Part shown: one piece after another, positions 52,633 to 61,455 of the stretch
How the letters are laid out: every line of letters begins with the position of its first letter
Position numbering within the stretch: the first letter of the stretch is position 1
DNA from: Rhodopseudomonas pentothenatexigens
GTDB taxonomy: Bacteria; Pseudomonadota; Alphaproteobacteria; Rhizobiales; Xanthobacteraceae
NCBI RefSeq assembly: GCF_900218015.1
Contig: NZ_UFQQ01000009.1
Location: 62,001 to 126,000 of the forward strand
Length of the DNA stretch: 64,000 nucleotides
Reading direction: 5' to 3'
The notes under the pieces: generated by a model
Database searches by the model: none
Seen by the model: only the letters and a program-made list of their open reading frames with translations
What the model was told of the DNA's origin: nothing
Translations under genes and position numbers: made by a program

Positions 52633-52877
52633 CCTGTTCCTCCCTGACAACCCTCGGACCATACAGACAAAACGGCGAAAATCGAGCCCGGCGATGCTGC
52701 CTTATTCGGGTGACTGCTCTGCGCTGGCGATCCGTCGGATCAACCGCTAGAAGCTGGCGCCAATCAGCCGAGTGCGTGCGGTGCTGGAACCGGCACGGAC
52801 TTGTATCTTCCGAGGATCGCCCGCAGCCATGTGCCTCGCTCCATGCCGATGAACGTCCTGTCCGGCGGGGCCGCCCG

Positions 52878-54692
52878 ATGAGCGTTATCTCGCGCCCGGA
52901 TCCGTCCGCTGTTTCGGGCGCCAGCTCCACCGCGCCGCCGGCTTCCGCGCCGTGGCGACTGCCCGCAGTCGTGCGCAATTTCGTGCGCAACCGGGAAATC
53001 GGCCTGGTGATCGTCGCGGTGGTGATCGGGCTGTTGTCCGGCCTGTTAGTGGCGATCATCTGGCACCTCAGCGAATTCGCTCATGCGGTGCTGTTCGACA
53101 TCCCATTCGACACAAGGCTCAGCGCCAACGGCGTGATCTCCTGGCAGCGCACGCTGCTGGTGCCGCTTGGCGGCGCCATCATCCTGACCATCATCGGCCT
53201 GTTTTACGCCGGCCGGTTCAAGGGCCGGCTCGCCGACGCGATCGAAGCCAACGCGCTGTATGGCGGTCGCGTGTCGATGCGCGGCAGCCTGCTGATCTCG
53301 CTGCAGACGCTGCTGTCGAACGGCTGTGGCGCGTCGGTCGGCCTGGAGGCGGGCTACACGCAAATCTGCGCGGCGTTCAGCTCGCAGATCGGACAGCGCC
53401 TTGCCGCCCGGCGCGCCGACATGCGGCTGCTGGTCGCGTGCGGCGCCGCGGGAGCCATCAGCGCTGCGTTCACCGCGCCGCTCGCCGGCGCGTTCTTCGC
53501 GTTCGAAGTCGTGCTCGGCGCCTACACCTCGGCCAGCCTGGTGCCGGTGATCGCCAGCGCGGTGTCGTCGTGGCTGGTGATGCGCAATCTGGTGCATCCG
53601 TCGTTCCTGCAGATCCCCGGCGCGCCGATGCCGGCGTCGGTCGAGATGATCGGCCAGACCATGCTGCTCGGCGTGCTGTGCGCATTCTTCAGCATCCTGG
53701 TGATGCTGGCGGTGGCGTTCTCGGAGCGGGTGTTTCAGCGCATCAGCATCTGGCGCGGCGCGCTGCGGCTGGTGATCGGCGCACTGCTGCTCAGCGGGCT
53801 GGCGCTGCTTAGCCCGACCGTGCTCGGCTCGGGCCATGGGGCGATGCAGCTTCTGCTGATCACCAATCCGACTTGGCTGATGCTGCTGACGACTCTGATC
53901 CTGAAGACGCTGGCCTCGGCGATCTCGCTCGGCGCCGGCTTTCGCGGCGGCCTGTTCTTCGCCTCGCTGATGCTCGGCTCTCTGATGGGTCTGCTCTACA
54001 GCACGGTGGTGGGCCAGTATTTCCCGGACGTCGCCCTGCAGCCCGGCACCGCGGCGGTGGCCGGTATGGTGGCGCTCGGCACCGGCGTGATCGGCGCGCC
54101 GTTCAGCATGATCTGTCTGGCGCTCGAACTGACCGGCGACTTCTGGGTGACGATCGGCGCGGTCGTCGCAGCATCGACGAGCGCGCTGATCGTCCGCGAA
54201 CTGTTCGGCTACAGCTTCGCAACCTGGCGCTTCCATCTGCGCGGCGAGACCATCCGCGGTCCGCAGGACATCGGCTGGGTCAAGCAGATCAGCGCCGCCA
54301 CGCTGATGCGGACGGACTTCCCGACCGCGCCGGCGGACCTGCCGATCGTCGAGGCGCAGAAGTTGTTTCCGCCGGCCCGCGTCAAGCAGATCGTGCTGCG
54401 GCACGCGGACGGCAGCTACGCCGGGATCGTTGGATCCGCCGAACTCCACGGCCTCGTCGAAGCCGCTGATGTGCCGCTCGAGACCCTGGCGCAGCAGCAG
54501 GATCAGTTTCTGCTGCCGCAGGTGACGGTGCGCGACATTCTCGCCACGTTCGACCGGACCGAGGCCGACATTCTGGTCGTGATCGACAACGCCGAAGATC
54601 GCCGCGCGATCGGCACCGTCAGCGAGGCGCATGTGCTGCGGACCTATTCCACCGAGCTCGAGCGCCGCAATCAGGAAGTCTTCTTCCGCTGA
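52878..54692 (+). CDS. ClC-family chloride channel/antiporter with C-terminal CBS domains
   Basis: A 604-residue membrane protein. The ClC core at ~45-440 includes SNGCGASVGLEAGYTQ, equivalent to the GREGP filter and retaining the gating Glu, and GAGFRGGLFFASLMLG with GVIGAPFSMICLALELTG near the second filter. The Ser of GSGIP is not clearly conserved, so anion selectivity may differ (as in fluoride or nitrate types). Residues ~455-600 carry paired CBS-like domains (FPTAPADLPIVEAQKLF...; VRDILATFDRTEADILVVID). ATG 52878 is chosen because upstream frame lacks a ribosome site. Confidence 0.9.
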   Translation: MSVISRPDPSAVSGASSTAPPASAPWRLPAVVRNFVRNREIGLVIVAVVIGLLSGLLVAIIWHLSEFAHAVLFDIPFDTRLSANGVISWQRTLLVPLGGAIILTIIGLFYAGRFKGRLADAIEANALYGGRVSMRGSLLISLQTLLSNGCGASVGLEAGYTQICAAFSSQIGQRLAARRADMRLLVACGAAGAISAAFTAPLAGAFFAFEVVLGAYTSASLVPVIASAVSSWLVMRNLVHPSFLQIPGAPMPASVEMIGQTMLLGVLCAFFSILVMLAVAFSERVFQRISIWRGALRLVIGALLLSGLALLSPTVLGSGHGAMQLLLITNPTWLMLLTTLILKTLASAISLGAGFRGGLFFASLMLGSLMGLLYSTVVGQYFPDVALQPGTAAVAGMVALGTGVIGAPFSMICLALELTGDFWVTIGAVVAASTSALIVRELFGYSFATWRFHLRGETIRGPQDIGWVKQISAATLMRTDFPTAPADLPIVEAQKLFPPARVKQIVLRHADGSYAGIVGSAELHGLVEAADVPLETLAQQQDQFLLPQVTVRDILATFDRTEADILVVIDNAEDRRAIGTVSEAHVLRTYSTELERRNQEVFFR

Positions 54693-54722
54693 TTGCGGCG
54701 CCGGTTTCAGCCGGTCGCCGCA
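54693..54722. terminator. Strong hairpin between convergent ClC and atzF genes
   Basis: TTGCGGCG-CCGG, loop TTTCAG, CCGG-T-CGCCGCAA: twelve paired bases with one bulged T, starting right after the ClC stop and containing the reversed atzF stop in its loop. Confidence 0.6.
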
Positions 54723-56512
54723 AGCTCCGCCATGTAGGCTCGCCAGCCGCCGAAATGCGAGATGTCGCGGGCGCCCGCGAGCGCTTCAGGTTCGGCGAGG
54801 AATCCCTTCACCGTGCTGCCGTCGGCGAGCGTCAGCGTGCCGATCGACAGCGGCGACGGGATCGCCGCGACGAACGAGCCGAACGCCGCCGGCGACAGCG
54901 CCCACACCTCCAGCGCAATCGCCGCACCGGCGCCGGGCGACACCCGCAGCAGGCCGGGCTTCGGCGGCACGGTGCCCTTCAGCGCGTAGAGTTTGTAGTC
55001 CGGCGCTGTGGCGGTGGCCGATAGCAGCCGGCCACCGAGTGCCGTCAGCTCACGGTTCAGCGGCATGCCGGACAAATGCGCGCCGACCACCGCGATTGCG
55101 ATCTCCTCGAGCGCATCACCGCCTGTGACTTCGGCGAGCGGTGGCTGCGACTGGCCGCTGGCGCCCATCGGCAGCGCGGTGTCGGCGTGAAAGACGCGGC
55201 CGAGGCTGGCAAGTTCGGCGTCGCGGCTGGCAGGCGCCAGCAGGGTGATGCCGAACGGAATGCCGTCGCTGCGGATCGACGCCGGCAGCGCCAAGCCGCA
55301 GAGGTCGAGCAGATTGACGAAATTCGTGTAGGTGCCGAGCCGGCTGTTCAGCGTGATCGGATCGGCCTGCACCTGTTCGACCGTGTAGGCGGTCGGCGCG
55401 GTCGGCAGCACCAGCGCGTCGATCCCGGCGAAGCTGCGCTCGGCGATCTTGCGCAGCCCCTGCAGCCTGTACAGCGCCGCGAAGGTGTCGGCGGCGGACA
55501 GCTTGGCGCCGGCGAGCGTGATCTGCCGCGTCACCGGATGCACCGCGTCCGGCTGGATGTCGAGCAGCTCCCGGATCGTCAGATAGCGCTCCGCCACCCA
55601 TGGGCCTTCGTACAGCAGCCGCGCCGTCTCGTAGAGCGGCTCGACGTCGATCTCCACCAGCTCTGCGCCGAGCCGCCGCCAGCGCTCGAGCGCTTCCTCG
55701 TAACCGCGCGCCGCCAGATCATCGCCGAAGAACTGCAATTGGCCTTTCTTCGGCACGCCGAGCCGCACCCGGCTCGGCATCGAGGTGACTGCCGCCACCG
55801 GCCGCTCGCGCGAAAACGGATCTTCGGCGTCCGGCGCCGTCATCGCCCGCAGTGCCGTGATTGCGTCATCGGTGGTCAGTGCAAACACCGAGACGCAGTC
55901 GAGCGTGCGACACGCCGGCACCACGCCCGTGGTCGAAATCATCCCGAGGCTGGGCTTCAGGCCGACGATGTTGTTGAGCATCGCCGGCACCCGGCCGGAG
56001 CCCGCCGTATCGGTGCCGAGCGACAGCGGCACCAGACCGGCACCGACCGCGACCGCCGAGCCGGAGCTTGATCCGCCGGGAACGAGATCGCCGCGCATCG
56101 CGTTGCGGGGGACGCCGTAAGGCGAGCGTACCCCGACCAGCCCGGTGGCGAACTGATCGAGATTGGTCTTGCCGATCACGATCGCGCCGGCGGCGCGCAG
56201 CTTGGCGACCGCGGTGGCGTCGCGGGACGGCTGATACGCAAATGCCGGGCAGGCGGCGGTGGTCGGCAGGCCGGCGACGTCGATATTGTCCTTCACCGCG
56301 ACCGGTACGCCGTAGAGCGGCAGCGATGGATCCCGCGCCGCCAGCGCAACCGCCTCGGCGATCGCATCCGCCTCGTCCCGCAAGGTGATGAACAGCGCCG
56401 GGTCCGCATAGGCGCGGATGCGCTGATAGCAGCGTGCGATCGTCTGCGCCGGGGTGGTGGTGCCGGCGCGATGCGCGGCGACGATTTCACTGATCGTTTC
56501 GAATTTGCTCAT
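54707..56512 (-). CDS. atzF: Allophanate / 1,3-dicarboxyurea hydrolase AtzF
   Basis: A 601-residue amidase-signature enzyme. The catalytic triad K74 (AVKDNID), S148 (PGGSSSGS) and S172 (GTDTAGSGR) has the same spacing as AtzF of Pseudomonas ADP (74 and 24 residues apart). The C-terminal ~130 residues form the allophanate hydrolase C-domain (VVGAHLSGMPLNRELTALGGRLL...). It releases ammonia and CO2 from allophanate-type ureido acids. The start overlaps the GntR stop by 4 bases. It is the last gene of the atz/importer unit. Confidence 0.92.
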   Translation of the reverse strand: MSKFETISEIVAAHRAGTTTPAQTIARCYQRIRAYADPALFITLRDEADAIAEAVALAARDPSLPLYGVPVAVKDNIDVAGLPTTAACPAFAYQPSRDATAVAKLRAAGAIVIGKTNLDQFATGLVGVRSPYGVPRNAMRGDLVPGGSSSGSAVAVGAGLVPLSLGTDTAGSGRVPAMLNNIVGLKPSLGMISTTGVVPACRTLDCVSVFALTTDDAITALRAMTAPDAEDPFSRERPVAAVTSMPSRVRLGVPKKGQLQFFGDDLAARGYEEALERWRRLGAELVEIDVEPLYETARLLYEGPWVAERYLTIRELLDIQPDAVHPVTRQITLAGAKLSAADTFAALYRLQGLRKIAERSFAGIDALVLPTAPTAYTVEQVQADPITLNSRLGTYTNFVNLLDLCGLALPASIRSDGIPFGITLLAPASRDAELASLGRVFHADTALPMGASGQSQPPLAEVTGGDALEEIAIAVVGAHLSGMPLNRELTALGGRLLSATATAPDYKLYALKGTVPPKPGLLRVSPGAGAAIALEVWALSPAAFGSFVAAIPSPLSIGTLTLADGSTVKGFLAEPEALAGARDISHFGGWRAYMAELAATG

Positions 56513-57252
56513 ACCGACACCGCGTAGATTTCGTATTCGTCGCGCACCAGATCGATGTGATGGCGCATCGCCTTGGCGGCGCCGTCGCGGTCGCCGCGCA
56601 GGATCGCGATCACCACGCGGTCGTGCTCGGCATGCGACTTCGCCAGCCGTCCGAGATTGCGGAACTGGGCGCGGCGGAACGGCTGCACCCGCACCCGCGT
56701 CGCCAGGGTGATCTCGGCGATGTAGTCGTTATGCGCGCCCGCATAGATCGCGTTGTGAAAGTGCTCGTTGACGTCGTGGAAGCGCTCCGGATTGCCCTGC
56801 GAGCTGAGCAGTCGCAGCTCCTCATGGATCGTCTCCAGCGTCCGGCGCTCCAGCGGCGTCATCCGCTCGGCCGCGAAGCTCGCACACAGCGCTTCGAGTT
56901 CCGACATCGCTTCGAACATGCCGGTCAGCCGCTCGAACGACGGCTGTGCCACCACCGCGCCGTGATGCGGACGCGACTCGACGAGGCCGCTGGCGACCAG
57001 CTGGCGTAGCGCCTCCCGCACCGGCGTGCGTGACACCTTGAAGCGTTGCGCGATCTCGGTTTCGTCGAGCGATGCGCCGGGGCGCAGCGTTCCGCGCACG
57101 ATCTCGTCGGCAAGCTGGCGCCGCAGCTCCTCGGCCCGGGTGATCTTCACCGGCGGTGCTGTGCGGGCGATCCGCACACCAGGCGTGATCACTGCCGCCG
57201 GAGCGGGAGGCGACTTCGTTCGGCGTGAAGTGAGCGCATCGTCGAAACTCAT
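56509..57252 (-). CDS. GntR-family regulator (FCD subfamily) embedded in the atz operon
   Basis: A 247-residue regulator. After a ~35-residue Pro/Ala/Thr-rich extension comes the winged helix (EELRRQLADEIVRGTLRPGASLDETEIAQRFKVSRTPVREALRQLVASGLV), then the FCD domain with its metal-binding-type His pattern (HDVNEHFHNAIYAGAHN, EHDRVVIAILRGDRD). It overlaps the gene before (AtzH-like) and after (atzF) by 4 bases each, so it is made with the enzymes it likely controls. The promoter it would act on lies beyond the right edge of the window. Confidence 0.9.
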   Translation of the reverse strand: MSFDDALTSRRTKSPPAPAAVITPGVRIARTAPPVKITRAEELRRQLADEIVRGTLRPGASLDETEIAQRFKVSRTPVREALRQLVASGLVESRPHHGAVVAQPSFERLTGMFEAMSELEALCASFAAERMTPLERRTLETIHEELRLLSSQGNPERFHDVNEHFHNAIYAGAHNDYIAEITLATRVRVQPFRRAQFRNLGRLAKSHAEHDRVVIAILRGDRDGAAKAMRHHIDLVRDEYEIYAVSV

Positions 57253-57644
57253 GGCGACGCCTGTGTTTCGTCGATCATGCTGACATGCGCGGCGACGATA
57301 CGCCAGCCTTCGGCAGATCGCACCCAGGTCTGCATCTGCCGGCCGACCTTGCGCGGCGCGCTGTCGCGATAGAACAAGGTCGACGCCACCGCGGTGTCGC
57401 GGCCGTAAGCCGTGATGATCGTTCGCGCGGTGGTGCGCATCAGCCCGACCGGCGAACGCGCGCCGCGGAACGCCTTGATCTCGTCGTAGCCATAGAGGTT
57501 CTCGCCGATGCCGTAGCGCAGCGTCCGTGGATCGTCGTGGAACAGCTCGTTGAGTGTGGCGACGTCGTTGCCGACGAGCGCGGTCTCGTACCTGGCGAAG
57601 GCTTCGCCGACTTCGGCGACGACGTCGGGGAGATCGATATCCAT
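57249..57644 (-). CDS. atzH: AtzH/HpxZ-like NTF2-fold protein (DUF3225)
   Basis: A 131-residue single-domain protein: DVVAEVGEAFARYETALVGNDVATLNELFHDDPRTLRYGIGENLYG, FRGARSPVGLMRTTARTII and TWVRSAEGWRIVAAHVSM match the DUF3225 family found beside AtzE/AtzG in cyanurate operons and as HpxZ in oxalurate operons. The fold is SnoaL/NTF2-like. Its exact role is not firmly established to my knowledge; processing of unstable ureido intermediates is likely. It is 2 bases after atzE and overlaps the GntR start. Confidence 0.85.
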   Translation of the reverse strand: MDIDLPDVVAEVGEAFARYETALVGNDVATLNELFHDDPRTLRYGIGENLYGYDEIKAFRGARSPVGLMRTTARTIITAYGRDTAVASTLFYRDSAPRKVGRQMQTWVRSAEGWRIVAAHVSMIDETQASP

Positions 57645-57646
57645 GG

Positions 57647-59038
57647 TCAGAAATCCTTCGGTCGCGGCGCGCGGGCGACGCCGGCGCGCTCCAGCGCCGC
57701 GGCGACGCGCAGCGCGATGTCTTCGCGCCACGGCGCGGCGATGATCTGCACCCCGATCGGCAGCGGCTCGAGTGGGATCGGGACAGCCACCACCGGCAGG
57801 CCGATGAACGAGATCGGCTGGGTGTGGATGCCGATATTGGCGCGCACCGGCAGCTCGACGCCCCCCAGCGTGAAGCTGACCTGGCCGAGCTTGGGCGCGA
57901 CGCAAGGCGTCGCTGGCGCGACGATGACGTCGACCTGCTCGAACAGGTCGAGCACGCGGGCTTGGTACCAGCGGCGGAACTTCTGCGCGCGGTCGACCAG
58001 CGGCGCCGGCACCATCGCGCCGGCGAGCAGCCGGTCACGCACCGCGGGATCGAAATCGTTCGACCGCTGCCGCAGCCGGTCGAGATGCAGCGAGGCGCCT
58101 TCGGTCGTGCTGATCACGTAAGCCGCGGCGCGGGCGCGGGCGGCTTCCGGCAGTTCGACCGAGCGGGTGACGCCGAGCGCCTTCACCACGCGCTCGACGG
58201 CTTCCCGGGCTTCTGGAAACAGGTTGGTCTCGAAGTAACCGCCGGCCTTCGCGATCCGCAGGCCGTCGATGCCTTGCGCAAGCAGGCCGGAGACCGGCTC
58301 CGGCGTCCGCGTGGCGCAGGCGGCGTCGCCATCGTCCGGCCCCTGCATCGCGTCGTAGGCCAGTGCCAGATCGGCGGCACTGCGCGCCAGCGGACCGAGA
58401 TGATCGAAGCTCGCGACGAACGGAAACGAACCGGTGCGCGGCAGCCGCCCGTAGGTCGGCTTCAGCCCGAAGATGCCGCACAGCGACGACGGCACCCGGA
58501 TCGAGCCGTTGGTGTCCGAGCCGAGCGCCAACGGCACTTCGCCGCCGCCGACCGCCGCGCCGGATCCGCCGGACGAGCCGCCGGTCATCCGGGTCGGGTC
58601 GTGCGGATTGCGTGACGGGCCGTCGTGGATGTTCTCGCCGGTGAAGTCGTAGGCGTATTCGCCCATGTTGAGCGCACCGATCAGCACCGCGCCGGCCGCT
58701 TCCAGCCGCGTGATCAATGGCGCGTCGTGCGTGGCCGGGGCTCGGTCGCGATTGATCTTGGAGCCGGCCCGGGTGGCGAGCCCGGCGACGTCGAACAGGT
58801 TCTTCACCGCAAACGGCACGCCGGCGAGCGGGCCGACGCGTTCGCCGCGCGCGATCGCCGCGTCGATCTCGCGGGCGCGTGCCCGGGCACGCTCGGCCAC
58901 GATGTCGGTGAACGCATTGAGCGTCGGATCGGCCTTGGCGATCCGCGCAAGCGCGGCCTCGGTGGCGGCCAGCGCAGTGGTGGTCCGGTTCGCAACGGCT
59001 GCGGCGGTCTCGGCGGCGGTCATCCAGTCAGTAGACAT
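57647..59038 (-). CDS. atzE: AtzE-type amidohydrolase (1-carboxybiuret hydrolase-like; HpxY homologue)
   Basis: A 463-residue amidase-signature enzyme. Triad K79 (PFAVKN), S155 (TGGSSGGS) and S179 (GSDTNGSIR) are intact. AtzE proteins descend from GatA and need the small GatC-like partner AtzG, encoded immediately upstream here. In Pseudomonas ADP AtzE/AtzG hydrolyses 1-carboxybiuret; the homologous HpxX/HpxY pair serves oxalurate catabolism in Klebsiella. No AtzD (cyanuric acid hydrolase) is in the window, so the substrate is open. ATG 59038 (MSTDWM) is chosen over ATG 59059 because the latter overlaps atzG. Confidence 0.9.
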   Translation of the reverse strand: MSTDWMTAAETAAAVANRTTTALAATEAALARIAKADPTLNAFTDIVAERARARAREIDAAIARGERVGPLAGVPFAVKNLFDVAGLATRAGSKINRDRAPATHDAPLITRLEAAGAVLIGALNMGEYAYDFTGENIHDGPSRNPHDPTRMTGGSSGGSGAAVGGGEVPLALGSDTNGSIRVPSSLCGIFGLKPTYGRLPRTGSFPFVASFDHLGPLARSAADLALAYDAMQGPDDGDAACATRTPEPVSGLLAQGIDGLRIAKAGGYFETNLFPEAREAVERVVKALGVTRSVELPEAARARAAAYVISTTEGASLHLDRLRQRSNDFDPAVRDRLLAGAMVPAPLVDRAQKFRRWYQARVLDLFEQVDVIVAPATPCVAPKLGQVSFTLGGVELPVRANIGIHTQPISFIGLPVVAVPIPLEPLPIGVQIIAAPWREDIALRVAAALERAGVARAPRPKDF

Positions 59039-59051
59039 TGCGGAATTCACC

Positions 59052-59240
59052 TCAGGCACGGAACACGCTCGCAGGCTCGGTCTCGTCGGGAAGCGGAAAC
59101 TCGTCGACCAGCCGCGCCAGCTTCAGCGAGACCTCGAGATTGGCCCGCACCGCGGGCTTCCACGCCGGATCGATCGGCAGACCGAGTGCAGCGGCAACGG
59201 CGTCGATGTAGGTGTCGAGATCGAGTGACTTGTCGTTCAA
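59052..59240 (-). CDS. atzG: AtzG-like small subunit (DUF4089; GatC-related; HpxX homologue)
   Basis: A 62-residue helical protein: LDLDTYIDAVAAALGLPIDPAWKPAVRANLEVSLKLARLVDEFPLPDETEPASVF is the complete DUF4089 pattern. AtzG wraps AtzE as GatC does GatA and helps form its active site. TTG 59240 is chosen: AGGA sits seven bases upstream and the protein then begins right before the conserved part. The alternative ATG 59279 would lie inside an interspersed repeat and add 13 unlike residues. It is 13 bases before atzE. Confidence 0.8.
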   Translation of the reverse strand: MNDKSLDLDTYIDAVAAALGLPIDPAWKPAVRANLEVSLKLARLVDEFPLPDETEPASVFRA

Positions 59241-59274
59241 TACAGTGTCCTCAGTAAGTACAGCATTCAAGTTC

Positions 59275-59373
59275 GTCATTCCGGGGCGCGCGTAGCGCGA
59301 ACCCGGAATCCATAACCCCCGACAGTGAGTATGGATTCCGGGCCCGCGCCAAGGGGCGCGTCCCGGAATGACA
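59275..59373. repeat. Interspersed palindromic repeat, family B, second copy
   Basis: GTCATTCCGGGGCGCGCG...GAACCCGGAATCCATA pairs with TATGGATTCCGGGCCCGCGCC...GCGTCCCGGAATGAC. It matches 45138-45234. It separates atzG from the ABC ATPase gene within one transcription unit. Confidence 0.8.
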
Positions 59374-59396
59374 GTGGAGAAGTGTCTTGCCTACCA

Positions 59397-61244
59397 TCAG
59401 CTCACCATCGCCGAAGTCGGCAGCGGCGGATGCGGGATCGCGGTGAGGAGTTCGCGGGTGTAGTCGTGCTTCGGGCTGCCGAGCACCTGCTCGGAGCTTC
59501 CCTGCTCGACGATCTTTCCAGCGCGCATCACGATGACGCGGTCGCACAGCAGCCGCACCACGTTGAGGTCGTGCGAGACGAACAGGTAGCTCATCCCCAT
59601 CGACTGCTTCAGGTCCTGCAGCAGGTTCAGCACCACCGCCTGCACCGAGACGTCGAGCGCCGCGGTCGGCTCGTCGAGGATCACCAGCTTCGGCCGCAGC
59701 GCGATGGCGCGGGCGATGCCGACGCGGGCTTTCTGGCCGCCGGAGAGCTGATGCGGAAAGCGGTCGAGCAGATCGAGCGGCAGGCCGACCTGTTCGGCCA
59801 GCTCTTCGCAGCGTGCCCGTACTGCGTCGCGGCCTTTGATCTCGCCGAGCTGCAGGATCGGATCGGCGATCGCACGCACCGCGGTGAAGCGCGGATTGAG
59901 GCTGTCGGTCGGATCCTGAAACACCATCTGGATCGACTTGCGCAGCGGCAGCCGTGCGAAGCGCTGCGGCAGGATGGTGCCGATCTCCTCACCGTCGAAC
60001 ACGATCCGGCCCGAGGTCTGGTCGAGCAGCCGCATCAGCATCATCGAGGTGGTCGACTTGCCGCAACCGGATTCGCCGACCAGCCCGACGCTTTCGCCGT
60101 GGCCGATCTGGAAGCTGATGCCGTCGACCGCGCGAAACACCTCCGGCTCCGGCGACGGCCCGCGCGAAAAAAGCCGGCTCATCGTCGCAGTCGCCCCCTG
60201 GCGCGGATATTCCTTCACCAGCTTTTCGACCAGGAGGAGGGGGGCCTGCTCCCTCTCCCCGCTTGCGGGGAGAGGGGTGGGGTGAGGGGGCGTCTCCGCG
60301 AAGCCGAGCGCTCCGACTCGTAGAGACGCCCCCTCACCCGGATCATCGCTACGCGCTGATCCGACCTCTCCCCGCGCGCGGGGAGAGGTTTGCGCCGTGC
60401 CGTGTTCGGCCGCGCCGCCTTCACCTTCCGTCAGCAGCTCCCGCAGACTCACCCCGAGCCGCGGCGTCGCGCGCATCAGTTTCTTGGTGTAGGGGTGCTG
60501 CGGATTGGCGAAGATGTCGGCCGCGGAGGCGGTCTCGACCACGCGGCCCTTCTCCATCACCACCACGCGATCGCAATAGGCGGCGGCGAGACCGAGGTCG
60601 TGGGTGATCAGAATGGTCGACAGCCCGCGGCTCCTGGTCAGTTCGACGATCAGATCCATCACCGCCTTCTGGGTGGTGACGTCGAGGCCGGTGGTCGGCT
60701 CGTCGGCGATCAGCAGCTGCGGATTGCAGGCCAGCGCCAGTGCGATCACCACGCGCTGGCACATGCCGCCGGACAGCTGGAACGGATAGGCGTGATAGCG
60801 CTCGCGCGGCCGCGCGATCTTGACCGCCTCCAGCGCCGCGATCGCCTTCTCGCCGCGATCGGCGGAGGTCGACTGCACGTGCTGGCGCAGCACGTCCTCG
60901 ATCTGGTCGCCGACCTTGCGGATCGGGTTGAGCGCGGCGCGCGGGTTCTGGAAGATCATCGAGATCTCGCGCCCGCGCAGGTCGCGCATCTCCTTCTCGG
61001 TGGCGGCCTTCAGATCCATGCCGCCGAACATCACCGAGCCTTCGGCGATCCGGCCGGCGCGGTCGAGAATCCGCATCACCGCATAGGACGTCACCGATTT
61101 GCCGGAGCCGCTTTCGCCGACGATCGCCAGCGTCTCGCCTTTGCCGACGCTGATATCGACATGCTGCACCGCCTTGACGATGCCGCGGCGGGTGACGAAT
61201 TCGACGGTGAGATCCCGGACTTCGAGGAGGGGTTGGGTGGTCAT
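59397..61244 (-). CDS. Fused DppD-DppF ABC importer ATPase with repeat-derived linker
   Basis: A 615-residue protein with two complete ATPase halves. First half: Walker A GESGSGKS, signature LSGGMCQR, Walker [15 protein letters not shown]. Second half: GESGCGKST, LSGGQKAR, LVILDEPTAALDVS. Both end with the switch His (ITHDLG, VSHDLN). Residues ~284-335 of the linker (TSPRARGEVGSARSDDPGE..., PHPTPLPASGERE) are the translation of a family D palindromic repeat inserted without frame change. ATG 61244 (MTTQPLLEV) starts the first domain. It energises the permeases encoded upstream at 61456 and 62378. Confidence 0.92.
   Translation of the reverse strand: MTTQPLLEVRDLTVEFVTRRGIVKAVQHVDISVGKGETLAIVGESGSGKSVTSYAVMRILDRAGRIAEGSVMFGGMDLKAATEKEMRDLRGREISMIFQNPRAALNPIRKVGDQIEDVLRQHVQSTSADRGEKAIAALEAVKIARPRERYHAYPFQLSGGMCQRVVIALALACNPQLLIADEPTTGLDVTTQKAVMDLIVELTRSRGLSTILITHDLGLAAAYCDRVVVMEKGRVVETASAADIFANPQHPYTKKLMRATPRLGVSLRELLTEGEGGAAEHGTAQTSPRARGEVGSARSDDPGEGASLRVGALGFAETPPHPTPLPASGEREQAPLLLVEKLVKEYPRQGATATMSRLFSRGPSPEPEVFRAVDGISFQIGHGESVGLVGESGCGKSTTSMMLMRLLDQTSGRIVFDGEEIGTILPQRFARLPLRKSIQMVFQDPTDSLNPRFTAVRAIADPILQLGEIKGRDAVRARCEELAEQVGLPLDLLDRFPHQLSGGQKARVGIARAIALRPKLVILDEPTAALDVSVQAVVLNLLQDLKQSMGMSYLFVSHDLNVVRLLCDRVIVMRAGKIVEQGSSEQVLGSPKHDYTRELLTAIPHPPLPTSAMVS
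60242..60396. repeat. Family D palindromic repeat located inside a coding sequence
   Basis: GCCTGCTCCCTCTCCCCGC...GGGGAGAGGGGTGGGGTGAGG at one end mirrors CCCCTCACCC...CCTCTCCCCGCGCGCGGGGAG at the other, with inner GCGTCTC/GAGACGC. It matches copies at 61268-61421 and 63448-63557, which are intergenic, but here it is an in-frame linker. Confidence 0.85.
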
Positions 61245-61267
61245 GCTTGAATCTCCGCGTGCACGGC

Positions 61268-61421
61268 GCGCTCCCTCGCCCCGCTCTTGCGGGGAGAGGG
61301 GTGGGGTGAGGGGCTGCTGCCTATCAGCGGGCACAGCGGATGTGAGAGGCGCAGTGCCTGGCCCCTCACCCGGCTCGCAAGGGCGAGCCGACCTCTCCCC
61401 GCCAAGAGCGGGGAGAGGTTA
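61268..61421. repeat. Family D palindromic repeat, intergenic copy
   Basis: CCTCGCCCCGCTCTTGCGGGG...GGGGTGAGGGGC opposite GCCCCTCACCCGG...CCTCTCCCCGCC-AAGAGCGGGG. It occupies most of the 211-base gap between the fused ATPase and dppC-like genes. Confidence 0.85.
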
Positions 61422-61455
61422 GCAGCGGCGGTGGGCAACGATTCGCAAGGCATGC

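Noticed and set aside
52674-52692. GGCGAAAATCGAGCCC as a third copy of the IclR-module palindrome
   Set aside because: Only the left half matches; no inverted right arm.
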